Origin: Termitomyces sp. T153
Taxonomy: Eukaryota; Basidiomycota; Agaricomycetes; Agaricales; Lyophyllaceae
NCBI GenBank assembly: GCA_018296165.2
Contig: JACKQL020000018.1
Coordinates: 558,001 to 622,000, forward strand
Direction: 5' to 3'
DNA length: 64,000 bases
Below the pieces are notes generated by a model, which was not told where the DNA came from, ran no database searches, and saw only the letters and a list, made by a program, of their open reading frames with translations. Positions within the stretch are counted from its first letter, which is position 1. The number at the start of each line of letters is the position of its first letter. A program made the position numbers and the translations under genes. Of the stretch, positions 1 through 10,500 are shown one piece after another.

Positions 1-358
1 ACCTCTAGGGCAGTGGATCGGAGTCACATAGCTAGCAGAGGGGAATGCAAAGTATATTAGCAGAGTAGACAATGATACAATCAGTAACTAATCACCTAGC
101 AGAGGGGAATCCAAAGAGAACAAGTCTAAGGATTCCTGCTGCTTAGCACAGTGCATCAGCAGGTGGCAGAGGCATGGAAACTACTGTACAGGTGACTGGA
201 GTTACTCTCACCCTAGGGCAATGGTTGCTGAGGTAATATGGAGAACTCCAGAATTCTCTGGAGATCTCTGGGGTTCTGAAAAGAGCCCTGGAGATGTTGA
301 ACAAGCTGCAGAGGTACTGGAACTAGTCATAGAGGTTGGAAATGGAAGTCCCTTGACA
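1..358 (-). repeat. 3' LTR of the chromodomain element (edge-truncated)
   Basis: Near-identical to 5768-6127 over its whole length. It ends on the plus strand in TGACA at 354-358, so the element-sense LTR starts TGTCA. The first bases of the LTR lie left of the window. It keeps the 11-base block AGAACAAGTCT at 117-127 whose complement is found next to the 5' LTR. Confidence 0.92.
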
Positions 359-371
359 TCACCCCCTCTCT
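359..371 (-). other. polypurine tract of the chromodomain element
   Basis: On the minus strand this reads AGAGAGGGGGTGA and directly precedes the 3' LTR, the expected place for the plus-strand primer. It fixes the element orientation as minus. Confidence 0.8.
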
Positions 372-384
372 AGCATGTGGCGTC

Positions 385-660
385 TCAATGCATGGGGTAG
401 AAGAAGTCCCTGATTGCTTGGTCTGCTGGCAAGATAGAGTAGATTCCTTGTATGGTGCATGGGGCATCTGGATGTCTCTGGTGGAACTCCTTGACAAGTC
501 TGGGGGTGTGTATGTTCTCCCATGGCTCTTGGGAGATATCCTCAATTCCATAGCCTTTCCACTTCACCTTGTATTGTAGTCATCTCCAGAATAAATGGCT
601 ATCCAGGGTTTCCTCCACTTCATACTCCTTGTTGTTGTTGACTACCATGGAGGGCAGCAG
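385..660 (-). pseudogene. integrase C-terminal chromodomain (decayed)
   Basis: Minus-strand translation gives the chromodomain pattern EYEVEE...LDS, then VKWKGYG, an ED pair and an EPWEN block. Chromodomains at the integrase C-terminus mark chromoviruses, in which they steer integration towards modified histones. Stop codons separate it from integrase. The last residues of pol lie just before the polypurine tract. Confidence 0.8.
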
Positions 661-999
661 AGGTGGTGGACATTGCTCCAGGATAGGATCTTTAGGGGCC
701 AGGGTTAGTTTGACCACATTGAACACCAGATGAAGCTGGTGCATCCCTGTGGGGAGTTGGAGTCAATAGGCCAGGGGTCCCACCTGTTGTTCTACTGTGA
801 ATGGCTCTAATTGGCAGTATGACAGCTTTTTGGAGGGTCAGATGGTTGTAATGTCAGAGGCATCCAGGTAGACTCAATCTCCAGGCTGATATCTGCACTC
901 CAGGGTCCTTTTGCAGTCATAGTATTGTGCCATGTTGTCTTTTGCTTTTGCCAGTGCAGCCTGGGCCTCCTCCTGTGACCTCTTTATCCAGTCTACAAA

Positions 1000-1800
1000 T
1001 TTGTTTACTGCCTCATTTTCTGAGAGTTGGGCCTGGGATTCAAAACCCATGTGTGGGTGCTGTCTGGTGTCAAGGAAGAATGGGGAAAACTGAGTGGATG
1101 TGTGAACATAGTTGTTATACTAGAATTTGGCATTGGGGAGGAGTTTGTCCTAGTCATCTTGGTGCTCATTGCAGAAGAGGCAGAGATACTGTGCCAGCTC
1201 CTGGTTTATGTGCTCCATTTAGCTATCAGACTGTGGGTGATAGGCAGTGGTAGTGTGGAGCTTTACTCTAAGCAGTTGGTAGAGCTCCCAGGTGAACTCT
1301 GCCATGAATTGCAGTCCCCAATCTGAGATGTAGGCATCAGAGAGGCCATGGAGCTTCCAGATGTTCCTCCAGTACAGGTTTGCAGCACTCATGACAGAGC
1401 AGGTGGTGTGGGTCAGAATGAAGTGTGCTCTCTTGCTATACAGGTCCACCACCACCATGACCACATTGTAACCATGGGCATTGGGGAGCTCTACAATGAA
1501 GTCTATGGATGCTATGCTCCACCATTCTATGGGCAATGGTAGTGGGTGTAACTGTCTGTAGAGGAGTTGGCACTGGGGCTTGGTCCAGAGGCAGAGATTG
1601 TAGGTACTAGTGTAGGACCCAATGTACTGGGACATCTGGGGCCACCAGTAGTTCTATGATACTAACTCCAGTGTCTTCCACTACCTGGGGTGCCCTGCAA
1701 TGTGGGAGTTGTGGTGTTGCTCCACAATCCTCCAACAGAGCTCCAGAATGTTGGGAATGTAGATATGGTCTTGGAAGGTCAGGATTCCATCTTGGAGAGC
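1000..1800 (-). pseudogene. integrase core and HHCC zinc-binding region (decayed)
   Basis: The longest open part is 1219-1635. It contains the first catalytic Asp region (SIDFIVELP, then VVDLYSKRAHF) and a second-Asp region reading SDWGLQF, then TAYHPQSD. Gypsy integrases usually have SDRGPQF here, so Arg to Trp and Pro to Leu look like C-to-T changes. Further upstream an HH...AGHP...NYWWPQM block is the zinc-binding N-terminus. Frames are interrupted several times. The role was strand transfer of the cDNA into the host chromosome. Confidence 0.85.
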
Positions 1801-2164
1801 CCATTCATCAGCGCAGACTGCCTTAATACCAGTAGTATGCTCCAACTTCAGCATCCAAGTAGCCTGTGCTACAAGCTCCTCCTGTTGACCATTCCTATTA
1901 CCCCATCATATGTCCCAGAGAATGTCTGCCTCTGCTCTATCAATAGCAAGGCCCTCCATGGCTCAGATCACAAATAATTCAGGGTGGAGGAGCACAATGT
2001 TACTGTTATCCCCTTTCCCCATTCTGTGGTCTGCCCTCCAAGACAGGGTGTCTTGTTTTCCCATGCTCTGGCCAGGCTTGTGGTGCAAGAAGAAGTCAAA
2101 GTTGGCAAGGTAGAGGGACCATTGGGCCTGCTGGCAATTGAGCTTCTTGGCTGTTCAGAAGTAT

Positions 2165-3498
2165 TCAAGGTTCTTTGTGATTTGTCCAGACCTCAAACTT
2201 GTGCTGCGCACTTTCTAGAAAGTGCTGCCACTCCTGAAATAACCATATGATGGCTAGCATCTCCTTGTTGTGGATCTCATAGTTCTGTTCCACCACATTC
2301 AGGCTTTTGGAGTAAAAGGCCACCAGATGCCACTTCCCATCCTCCAGAGATTGCTGTGAGAGCACCACCCCAGTGGCAAAGTTAGAGCTGTTGGCCTCTA
2401 TGCAGAAGGGAGAGTTGTCATCTGGGAATAGGAGGACAGGCCCAAAGGTCACAGCATGCTTAAGAGTGTCAAAGGCCATCTGCTCCAGAGGTCCCCAGCT
2501 CCATGTAACATCCTTTCCCATGAGGTCAAACAGTGGGCAGGCATGGTGCAAGAAGTCCTGGATGAATCTCCAATAGAAGTTTGCAAAACCAAGGAATGCC
2601 TGTACCTCCTTCTTGTTTCAGGGCTCTAGCCACTCCACCACACCTGCTACCTTCACTGGGTCCATCTCTGCAGCTCCATGGGAGATGATCAGGCCAAGGT
2701 ACTCAATCTGGGCTTGTTCAAACTTGCACTTCTCTGGCCTGAGGTAGAGCTGGTGCTGGCAGAGGCATTCCAGGACAAGATGGGTGATCCAACAGTGTTC
2801 CTCTAGCATTTTGGTGTAGATGAGGATGTCATCAAGGTACATGCACACTACACCTTCTGCAATGAGGTCCTGGAAGATGTCATTTATCATGGTCTGGAAG
2901 GTGGCTGGGCTGTTGGTGAGACCAAAGAACATGACAAGTGGCTCAAACAATCCCTGGTTGGTCCAGAAGGCCACCTTCTACTCATCTCCTTCCTGAATGC
3001 GCACATTGCCATAACCCCATTGAATGTCCAGTTTAGTGAAGTATTGTATGCCTTGGAGGTTGTTGATAAGCTTGGAGATGAGGGGGAGGGGGTAATGGTT
3101 CTTCACTGTCATGGCATTGAGTACCTAGTAGTCCTGTTCCAGTTAGAGGGAGCCATCCTTCTTTTTGATGAAGAAGACCAGAGATGTCATTGGGGACTTG
3201 GATGGATAGATACAACTGGAGTCCAAGTTCTCCTGTAGGAATGCATCAAGCTCATCCTGCTCCCTGGGTGCAAGGGGGTAGACCTTACAGCTGGAGGGTG
3301 CAGAGTTGGGCAGCAGTTTAATGGCATGGTCCCACATATTGCACTCCAGAAGTGAGTCAAAGGAGGCTTTGGAGAACACATCTTCAAATGCATGCAGGTA
3401 GAGGAGTACCATGTCCCAGAACTCTTGAGGTGCAGCATTGGCAGCAAAGGCCTGGGCCAGCCTCTGAGACATAGTCTGGCTAGCTCTGATCTCCACAA
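2165..3498 (-). pseudogene. reverse transcriptase and RNase H (decayed)
   Basis: Reverse transcriptase runs from about 3496 to 2618. Blocks include PLVMFFGLTNSPATFQ and the catalytic MYLDDILIYT around 2810-2850, followed by YLGLIISHG. RNase H covers 2551-2165, with FYSKSLNVVEQNYEIHNKEML. Its first catalytic position reads EANSSNFATG where the family has an Asp-Ala-Ser, an Asp to Asn change explained by G-to-A. Internal stops near 2610 and 2975-3140 break the frame. Confidence 0.9.
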
Positions 3499-3902
3499 TG
3501 GAGGGTGGCAGGTGGACAGTGGTAATATAGATTTGATCCTCTGCCTCTATTGCTTCATCCAGGAGCTCCAGCTCACATATACCACCAAACTCCCCTCTAT
3601 GCTTCTCCTCTGGAGCTCCACCATTGCTCTGATTATCTTCATAGAGGGCCTCTCTACAAGGGAATGCTAGAGGTGGGGGGTCCAGGAGGTCTAGATTGGT
3701 AAAGGGAAGAGGGCCAGCATGACATGCTCAGATAGCTGTGTGCTCTTGGACTTGGGTCCAATGCTCTACTCTGTCCTCCATGGTGCAGGCAGAGCACTTC
3801 CTGGGGCATCTACTCATGGTCACCTCCCCTTTGGTCCAATTAACCTCAGGATTATGCTCTTGGAGCCATGTGAACCCAAGGATCATGTCTTGCCTTCCCA
3901 CA

Positions 3903-4196
3903 CTAGTAACAGCAAATATGGTGTGCTCTGTTGTGATTCCAATAGCAGAGAATCAGGTCAACCACAAAGCTAATCATGCCAGCTTCATTGGGTGTTCCAT
4001 TGATGTTATAGATAGGAATGGGCTTGGGAAGGGGCTGCATGGTCAGGCCATGGCATTTGACAAACTCTGAGTCCAGAAAAAGTCCCATTGCTCTGCTGTC
4101 CAGGAGAGCTGTGACTCCGCAGTTTTTCTGGGTGTCTGTTGTCTTGATTTCCACATCAAGGTGCAGGGAATGGGTGGATGAGCCAGAGGCCATCAC
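3903..4196 (-). pseudogene. retroviral-type aspartic protease (catalytic motif lost)
   Basis: A minus-strand frame contains ALLDSRAMGLFLDSEFV, the fold around the protease active site. The usual Asp-Ser-Gly triad is changed to Asp-Ser-Arg, again a G-to-A change on the coding strand. Position between gag and reverse transcriptase fits. It would have cleaved Gag-Pol. Confidence 0.8.
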
Positions 4197-4421
4197 ATAC
4201 TGTTAGGGCATTTAATGTGCCCAAGCAGGGCCATGCTGTCAGACCTTTAGAGGTGTCAGAGAGCTTGGTGGGGGCTCTGGAGTTAGTGTTTGTATGTCTG
4301 GAAGGGGGCTTTGAGGTTCTTCTGTTTCAGAATGAAGGGCATCAGAAAAGGCATTTTCATTTTCTATTGACAGACAAGAGAACCTGTTAGCACCTAGCAA
4401 CAGAAGCATACACCTCATCTG

Positions 4422-5652
4422 TCACTCAACTAAAAATCCTCCTCCTGCTCTGGAGGTGAGGTGCACATGCTGGCTTCCTCCAGGGTCAATTCCAGCATGA
4501 GCTTGTCCAGTTATGGTGCTCCAGCAGTGTCTTTTGTGGCCAAGAGCTGCAGGAGAAGTTCCTCCTGCTCTGCCATGGAGAGGTAGCATACCTCCAGGCC
4601 CAGAGGACAGTGCCATGCAAAGTGCCTGGGCTTCTTGCATCTCCAGCACAACAGCAGAGCAGCATGGAGTAGTCAGGCTGCATCCACATCCATGGAGATC
4701 CCCAGTAGTAGGAGACACACTGTGGGGGTGGCCAGAGTGAGGGCTGGCACTGAGTGAGTAGGCACAGGATGGTGGAGGTTGCTGACCAGAGCAGGGCACA
4801 GCATGGAATGGGGGTGGCAGAGCTCCCTCCATATCTCCATGAGTTGCCATTGGTCTTGGGCCACCTCATACCATGACGCAATCTTTTCATCATTAGAGCA
4901 ACTCTCCACCAGGTTGTCAATGCATTCCACCAAGGTGGGGTGCAAGCCATCTTAGAAGGTGAGGCATAGTTGGAGCTATTGAGGTAGGTGGCCTGTTTGA
5001 CCAGGGCTCAGAACAAGTCAATATACTCATCCAATGTACACTTTCCTTGTCTATACTGCTCCCTGTCATGCAGCATCAGTGCTGCTGTCTTGGCAGGATC
5101 TAATGGAAAAAACTCCATGCAAAAGTCCTTCTCAAAGGCAGCCCAGTCTGGGAAGCTCCCCACACCTCTGGGACAGTGGAAGACTCACAGCACATAGGTG
5201 GAGGCACATCCAGTCTTCATATATGACAGCACCCAGGCTATTTTCAATGTGTCAGAGTCAAAAGCATTGCTGCTGAGGTGGATGTAGGTGAGGCAGGACT
5301 GTAGGAACTGCTCTCCACCAGATCAGATGCCATTGTATGCATCTGGCAGTGCCAGATAAGGGATCTGTGGCTGTAGGGTCACTGGAGCCACTGGAGTAGG
5401 TGCTGTGGCAGGTGGAGCTGGTTCTGCTGCTGCAGGAGGGGCAGAGTTAGGGCTTAGGCATTCTAGTAGCACTTGGAGGGATTGGGAGATAAGATCTGTT
5501 GTCTGATGGAGGGTAGAGAGTTTGGTCATATGGTGGGTGAGAAATGATTGCATTAATTGCACCTGGGTCTCTAGGTGGAGCAGGTGAGTCTAGGCTTTGT
5601 CCTGTGGGGCTGGGGCCTCTGAGGGTGTGTCTGGGTTGGCAAGCTGAGACAT
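4422..5652 (-). pseudogene. gag with CCHC zinc knuckle (decayed)
   Basis: A start codon lies at 5652, about 107 bp inside the 5' LTR, beginning MSQLANPDTP. The frame soon meets a TAG stop, continues as a Pro/Ala-rich stretch (5323-5562), and resumes at 4950-4422. Around 4605-4655 the translation gives CWRCKKPRHFAWHC, a perfect CX2CX4HX4C nucleocapsid knuckle. Several stops and shifts make it non-functional. Confidence 0.82.
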
Positions 5653-5745
5653 AGAACTCTATGGTGCTTAATCCTGGTGGAGAAGTGACAGATAATGCCT
5701 CAGAGGTTCCTTGTGGCTATGTGGGGCTTCCAGGCCAGTTTTAGG

Positions 5746-5756
5746 AGACTTGTTCT
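5746..5756 (-). other. putative self-priming primer-binding site
   Basis: Two bases inside the 5' LTR the element sense strand reads AGAACAAGTCT. It is the exact reverse complement of AGACTTGTTCT in the element-sense LTR (plus strand 117-127; one mismatch in the 5' LTR copy). No tRNA-type TGG start is seen here. This layout matches the Tf1/sushi group, which primes reverse transcription with the 5' end of its own mRNA. Confidence 0.6.
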
Positions 5757-5758
5757 AC

Positions 5759-6127
5759 TGTAAGGGCAACCTCTGGAGCAGTGGATCAGAGTCATGCAGC
5801 TAGCAGAGGGGAATGCAAAGTATATTAGCAGAGTAGACAATGATACAATCAGTAACTAATCACCTAGCAGAGGGGAATCCAAAGAAAACAAGTCTAAGGA
5901 TTCCTGCTGCTTGGTGCAGTGCATCAGTAGGCAGTGGAGGCATGAGAACTACTGTACAGGTGACTGGAGTTACTCTTAACCCTAGGGCAATGGTTGCTGA
6001 TGTAATACAGAGAACTCCAGAGAACTCCAGAGTTCTCCAGGGTTCTGAAAAGAGCCACAGAGACATCAAACAAGCTGCAGAGGTGCTGGAACCAGTCATG
6101 GAGGTTGGAAATGGAAGTCCCCTGACA
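5759..6127 (-). repeat. 5' LTR of the chromodomain element
   Basis: 369 bp, TGTCA...TTACA in element sense, matching the left LTR closely. The bases to its right, from 6128, continue the host gypsy element. They align with 30832 onwards in the second copy of that element, so the right edge is exact. Confidence 0.92.
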
Positions 6128-6344
6128 GTACTAAGATCTCCTCCAACTTCTCTGGTATCTGACACAGCTGCCCATTTAGATAGGCTGCTAATGTCATCTC
6201 ATCTCTTCCTCCCACATCTCCCTCTGCAGCAAAGGCCTGCAGATACACATCTCTCAACTCTTGGTTCTTGAATCCACTATGATTTAGAGTGTATCCAGTC
6301 ACCACTACTTCACCATTCTCCTTCTCTCCAATCATCACTGCCAC
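6128..6344 (-). pseudogene. copy A pol linker between protease and RT, truncated by insertion
   Basis: Minus-strand frame starting at 6344 with MIGEKENGEV and NHSGFKNQELR matches copy B at 30960-30835. It keeps 25 residues (QAFAAEGD...) absent from copy B. It stops being recognisable at 6128, where the chromodomain element's LTR begins. Confidence 0.75.
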
Positions 6345-6454
6345 CTCTCCCTGGTCACTGACCAGATCATTGAGATTTAAAATTTTGGATCACTATCTCC
6401 TCCAACACCTGCCTTTGGCACCTTCCCTCTTTGAAGAGTGGGCAGGGCTGTCTG

Positions 6455-7405
6455 TCATCCAGTATTAGGATCTCTGATAGTTATGATGGCACTGCCATCT
6501 TGAAGGTTTTGTATGTTGCTCTCTGTCAGTGTGTCAAAAGGACAACCCAACAAGACAGTATAAGCTGGCTTGACAAAGATATGCACTTGTAGATAGATAG
6601 TGAAGCCTTCAGCAAAAGTAAATGGTACATTTTTAGCTAAACCAACTGATGTATTCACTTGACTATTGGCACTTTCCATCCTTAAGCATATGTCTGGATC
6701 CCAAGTCAATCCTAAGTGAAGTGCCTCATCTAGTGCCATACAGACTATCTGAGAACCACTATCTAGAATTGTCTCTACTTGTCCCCTCTGATTGACAATG
6801 GGGTTCAAGGATCTCAACACTTGCAAATCTCTAGCCACATACACCACTACTGGCTTTTCTCCTGGAGGGATATTTTCCAAGTAAGTGGCTACACAATCCT
6901 GATGCACTACTGCACCAGTAGGCAAATCATCCTGTGTCCCATCTGCAATGAAATAGGTTGCCATTGGTAGGTCATTGACATCTACTTTGTCAGGTGGTTT
7001 CTTCTCCCTTACAGTCTGCTGTTGAACTGCTACTCTTGGGATATTGGGATTCCTAGACTGAGTCCCTGATTTGAGAGTCAACTTTTGTATCATTGCTTCT
7101 CTTAATCTGGGAGCCACATCTAACAGTTCTCCAGTACTGAAAGGTACAGTAGCCTCCCAGAGCCTATCAATAGTCCTATCCCACTCCTTCCTCCTTATTC
7201 CTGTTAAGGAACTTTTAACAGTGTCCTGCACTGGCAAGTCTGGTCCCTCATTGAGGGCTGGAACCTTCTCAAAAGGTAGGTCCAGTTTTGGTGCTGCTCT
7301 AGGTGGAATCACCAGAGTTAGCTTTTCTTTCCAGGGTTTTTCAGGGATTCTCTCTGGCAATGAGGATACTTCTGGTTGAGATGCCTCTTTCCTGATTGCC
7401 TTCAT
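6455..7405 (-). pseudogene. copy A aspartic protease region of gag-pol
   Basis: An open minus-strand frame of 316 codons. It contains ILDSGSQIVCM, the Asp-Ser-Gly active site of retropepsins, and a second YTVLLGCPFD block near the C-terminus. Upstream it carries a basic, Pro-rich linker and a DRLWE helix-like segment. The protease triad is intact here, unlike in the chromodomain element. Neighbouring frames 6128-6344 and 7414-8220 are displaced by stops at 6445 and 7410. Confidence 0.85.
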
Positions 7406-7413
7406 TGAGTTAT

Positions 7414-8885
7414 TTAAAAATCCTTAGAGGAAGATTTCTGTCCCTCAGGACTGGCTATGTTCCTTGTGTTGACTAACACACTGAGCATCTCAGCCATTTT
7501 ATTGAAACCTTTCTCTAATTCCCCCAAGCAGTCTGACTCCTTATATTGAATGTGCTCTAGCATGTCATCCCTTGTATCTCTAGCAGAGTTTACATAGGTA
7601 GAGTAAGTGACTGTCTCTGGAGGGTCATCCTCTGGCCATCTAAAGTACATGCTCACTTGCTTATCATGTACTTGCACTAGTCTAGCATGAGGAGATATAC
7701 CAGCAGGATCTCTGGGTAGAGGAGCACCATTAGGTAGTCTGGCTCTCCCCTCCAACAGTATGATCCATCCCTTTTGTACATCTCCCTTGATGACTTCACA
7801 CTCTGAGATTCTATGTCCAGTTTGCCAACAATAGAAGCAAGTAACACCACTTCTCCCAGAAGTTGGAAATGTAGGAGGCCCTTCTGTCATTATACTCTGG
7901 CTCCATTTGGTATTCAAGAAGGTATTGCACATGTCCAACTGACCAGCTTGCAAAGCTTGCATGGTACTCTGGATGCTCCCCATTTGTTTTCCAATGGTAA
8001 CCACAGCATCTTGTAGATGAGCCATTTTTTCCTCCACTTCCTCCTCCTTAATGTTCCCCCTACTAGTTTCCATTTTCTCTACTCTCTCCTCTCTAGGGCT
8101 CCTTATAGTAGCACCATCTACCAAGGTCCCTACTACTGTCAGCACTTCTGATAGGTCATACTTGTTGTCCTTGTGCCTATTTCTAGCAAGGTCTTTGTAG
8201 TGGCCATATCTACTGATCACCTCTCCTCAATCACATCTCCAAAAGCTGGTGTAAAGCACCCCAGGAATTTGTCTACCAGAGACCCATTCCCAATGACCTT
8301 AGCCAACTTCTTAGCCTCAGCTCTAAATTTCCTTATCAGAGAATGGATCTCTGTAGTGTCATTCCTACTAAGTCTGGCATGTTCTCTGTAGATTCTGTCC
8401 AGGTTTGCAACACTACCTGTGTCATCCACTGCTTCTGGATAAGACTCCTTGATCTCTTTCTCAAAAGCAGACCAAGTATAGTCCTCTCCAAAGGAATCAA
8501 AGCCCAGCCATTCCTGTTCAGTCTGAGCATCCACATACTCCAAGATTCTCTTTTTCCTTTCCTTATCTCCTTGAATCCCAGCATGCTCAAACAGAAATAT
8601 CATCCTTTGTAAAAAGCAACGAACCTCAGAGGGCTCAGTGTGCTTAAGCTTAGGTGCATCCCTGCTGTCAGGCAGTGGTAGTTTATATCTGATATTTGGC
8701 TCCATAATTGAGGTAGTAGAAACTGATTGAGTAGTAGGGCACAGTTCTTTTGGTGAGCTTGAAAGTACTTTCTCAGTCCAAAGCTTTCTCTTTCTGAGTA
8801 AGGTTTCAGGGTCAGGCAAAAAGGACTTTGAACCACTGCTATTGGTCCTAGTTTCTCTTTTCCTTAATGTAACAGAGTTTTTCAC
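7414..8885 (-). pseudogene. copy A gag with CCHC zinc knuckle
   Basis: Two overlapping minus-strand frames, 8217-8885 and 7414-8220, make one Gag-like protein split by a frameshift near 8218. The first has the helical capsid-like body (ERKKRILEYVDAQTEQEW..., LARLSRNDTTEIHSLIRKF-type segments). The second has CFYCWQTGHRISEC, a CX2CX4HX4C nucleocapsid knuckle, at about 7805-7846. The Met at 8885 is the first in frame; the true start may be nearer the primer site at 9000. Confidence 0.82.
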
Positions 8886-8999
8886 CTTGGTTGCAATAAC
8901 TTCAGGTGTTTTGGGCCAAGACCCAGGTGGTGCAAAACTAATGTTTCTGGGTTGGACTCCTCATGGAGATCCAAAAGTGAGTTTTTGTATTAAAGAACC

Positions 9000-9016
9000 C
9001 CTCGCAGTGGGCTCCA
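9000..9016 (-). other. tRNA-type primer-binding site of copy A
   Basis: In element sense, five bases after the LTR end, the sequence starts TGGAGCCCACTGCGAGG. A TGG start is the complement of a tRNA CCA end. This family therefore appears tRNA-primed, in contrast to the other two LTR families here. The tRNA species cannot be named without a search. Confidence 0.6.
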
Positions 9017-9021
9017 GATGA

Positions 9022-9907
9022 TGCAAAATCTAAATTTGGCAGTGGCACTAAGTTACAAACTTTAGGCCAGACATATCGAACTTAGACTTTGCAAGAGTTT
9101 GGGGTTCTCAACTACTAGTTCTCACTGTAGAAGTAGAGCAAGTAATAGATTTATTGATTTTCTTTGCTTAGTTTAAGATGGTTCTCAAATAAGAAAAGGG
9201 GCACAAATAGTTTATTATACTATATATCCCGAAGCTAATCTCGCTTGTGGGCTTAAACAATCCGCTCCCTGGGGATCACCGAGCCATGGCAAGTATTTGC
9301 TTGTCTGACTGCTTGCTCTTCCTTCCCTTTTATACCACTCCTATTGTGCATGGACCTTGCAATGGCGTGCTTTATTCGTCATTGTCTGGTTGCGTAGTCG
9401 GCCGATGGTTGGTCTGGTCATCGGGGTTCCGCGTGGGCTGGGCTTGGCAGCTATGGTGCGTCCTTTTCTCTTCTTTTCCTCTCCCACTTGTTTCCTCCTT
9501 CCAGCGCGTGAGCTCTTCTTCCTCAAGGGTGGCAAGGCGCAAGGCTCATGGTTACAATGAGCCAGTAAGGCGGTTACTTTGCACGCTTCCTTACTGGACC
9601 AGGTGTTCCTGTGGCGAGCTCGGGCCGGCGCCCAATCTTGGCATTGGTTATGTTTTTCCGATTACGCCGAGGTTCCTGACATCGTTTGTTCCTGGCCGTA
9701 AACTGGCTTTTCGGTCGAGTCTTTCCTTGTTTTGTATGTATGGGAGTGATACTTTTTGAGGTGAGTCCACGTCTACCGTTCTCGACGTTTGCTATCGGCT
9801 TACAGTTTTCAGCCTGTTGTAAATATATTGTATTTGTATTACAATATATTTGCTTTTTCGGACTTTTTCGTTCCCTCTGGTTTCGTAGTTTCGAGACCAT
9901 CGTATCA
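9022..9907 (-). repeat. 5' LTR of copy A, CpG-rich promoter half
   Basis: 886 bp. On the plus strand it starts TGCAAAATC and ends GTATCA, so element-sense ends are TGATAC and TTTGCA. It aligns with the LTR at 24946-25802 (shared GCTCCCTGG, CTTTTATACC and GTGCATAG blocks). Element-sense TATAAAAGG lies near 9327-9340. CpG is nearly absent up to about 9230, but about 40 CpG occur from 9240 to 9907. Confidence 0.85.
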
Positions 9908-10500
9908 ACATTTCCATACTTAAAACGATGGTGGTGTCTGTGGGTTATGTCGAGGCGCGGTATTGGTCTGAATGGCCTTAGAAATACTCAGGCGTGTGAA
10001 CGGGTGTCATATTTCCCAATAGGTGGTAAGTGTCATAGGAACCTGAGACCATAAGAAGACTTCCTAGACCATAAGAAGACTTCCTTAGTCCTGATCGAAG
10101 AGCTACGGGAATCAATTGCTCCGATACATTGTTGGGACGGTCGATAGCCCCATGAGAGATGCACCAGATCCTAGCTATCCTAAATGCGGTCAGCAATACA
10201 AAGACATCTGAAATGGAGATGCCACGTTAGAGAATGCAGAGATACATCAAATAACCAGGGCGATTGAAATGCGCGCCGGTCAATTTAATCATAAACCAAG
10301 CTGGAATCTAAAAATGATTGTACATCGCGGTTCAAAATTCTTTGGTGCTGATCTTTCAACTTTTCCGGAAACCACGGACGACCAACAAATCAAAGCCACT
10401 CTTTTTCCAAAATCTTGCGTGAGTCGATAGCTCAAGATGTCGTTTCAATATGGAAATACACAAGAATAGTCGATCATCTAGAAACCCAAGTCCTATCCTC
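9908..10500. other. intergenic, no gene seen
   Basis: No convincing exon on either strand. A direct repeat of the block CCATAAGAAGACTTCCT occurs twice at about 10049-10090. CpG content is normal, marking exit from the retroelement. Confidence 0.6.

Larger units (their letters stand above)
1..6127 (-). mobile_element. Ty3/gypsy chromodomain LTR retrotransposon, decayed
   Basis: Both LTRs are visible, the left one losing about 10 bases at the window edge. Between them, on the minus strand, come gag with a zinc knuckle, aspartic protease, reverse transcriptase, RNase H, integrase and a C-terminal chromodomain, the order of Ty3/gypsy chromoviruses. A polypurine tract abuts the 3' LTR and a putative self-complementary primer site abuts the 5' LTR. 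All frames carry stops and shifts, and CpG is almost absent, so the copy is dead. It is inserted into another gypsy element, whose sequence resumes at 6128. The left flank is outside the window, so a target-site duplication cannot be tested. Confidence 0.93.
6128..9907 (-). mobile_element. second Ty3/gypsy element (copy A), 5' part
   Basis: Minus-strand element with its 5' LTR (9022-9907), primer site, gag and protease. It is interrupted at 6128 by the insertion of the chromodomain element; its polymerase half would lie left of the window. A truncated relative (copy B) at 24946-31522 aligns over the shared part, with the junction at copy A 6900 / copy B 31522. Copy B lacks 75 bp in frame that copy A keeps at about 6171-6245. 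The body is CpG-depleted. Confidence 0.9.
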
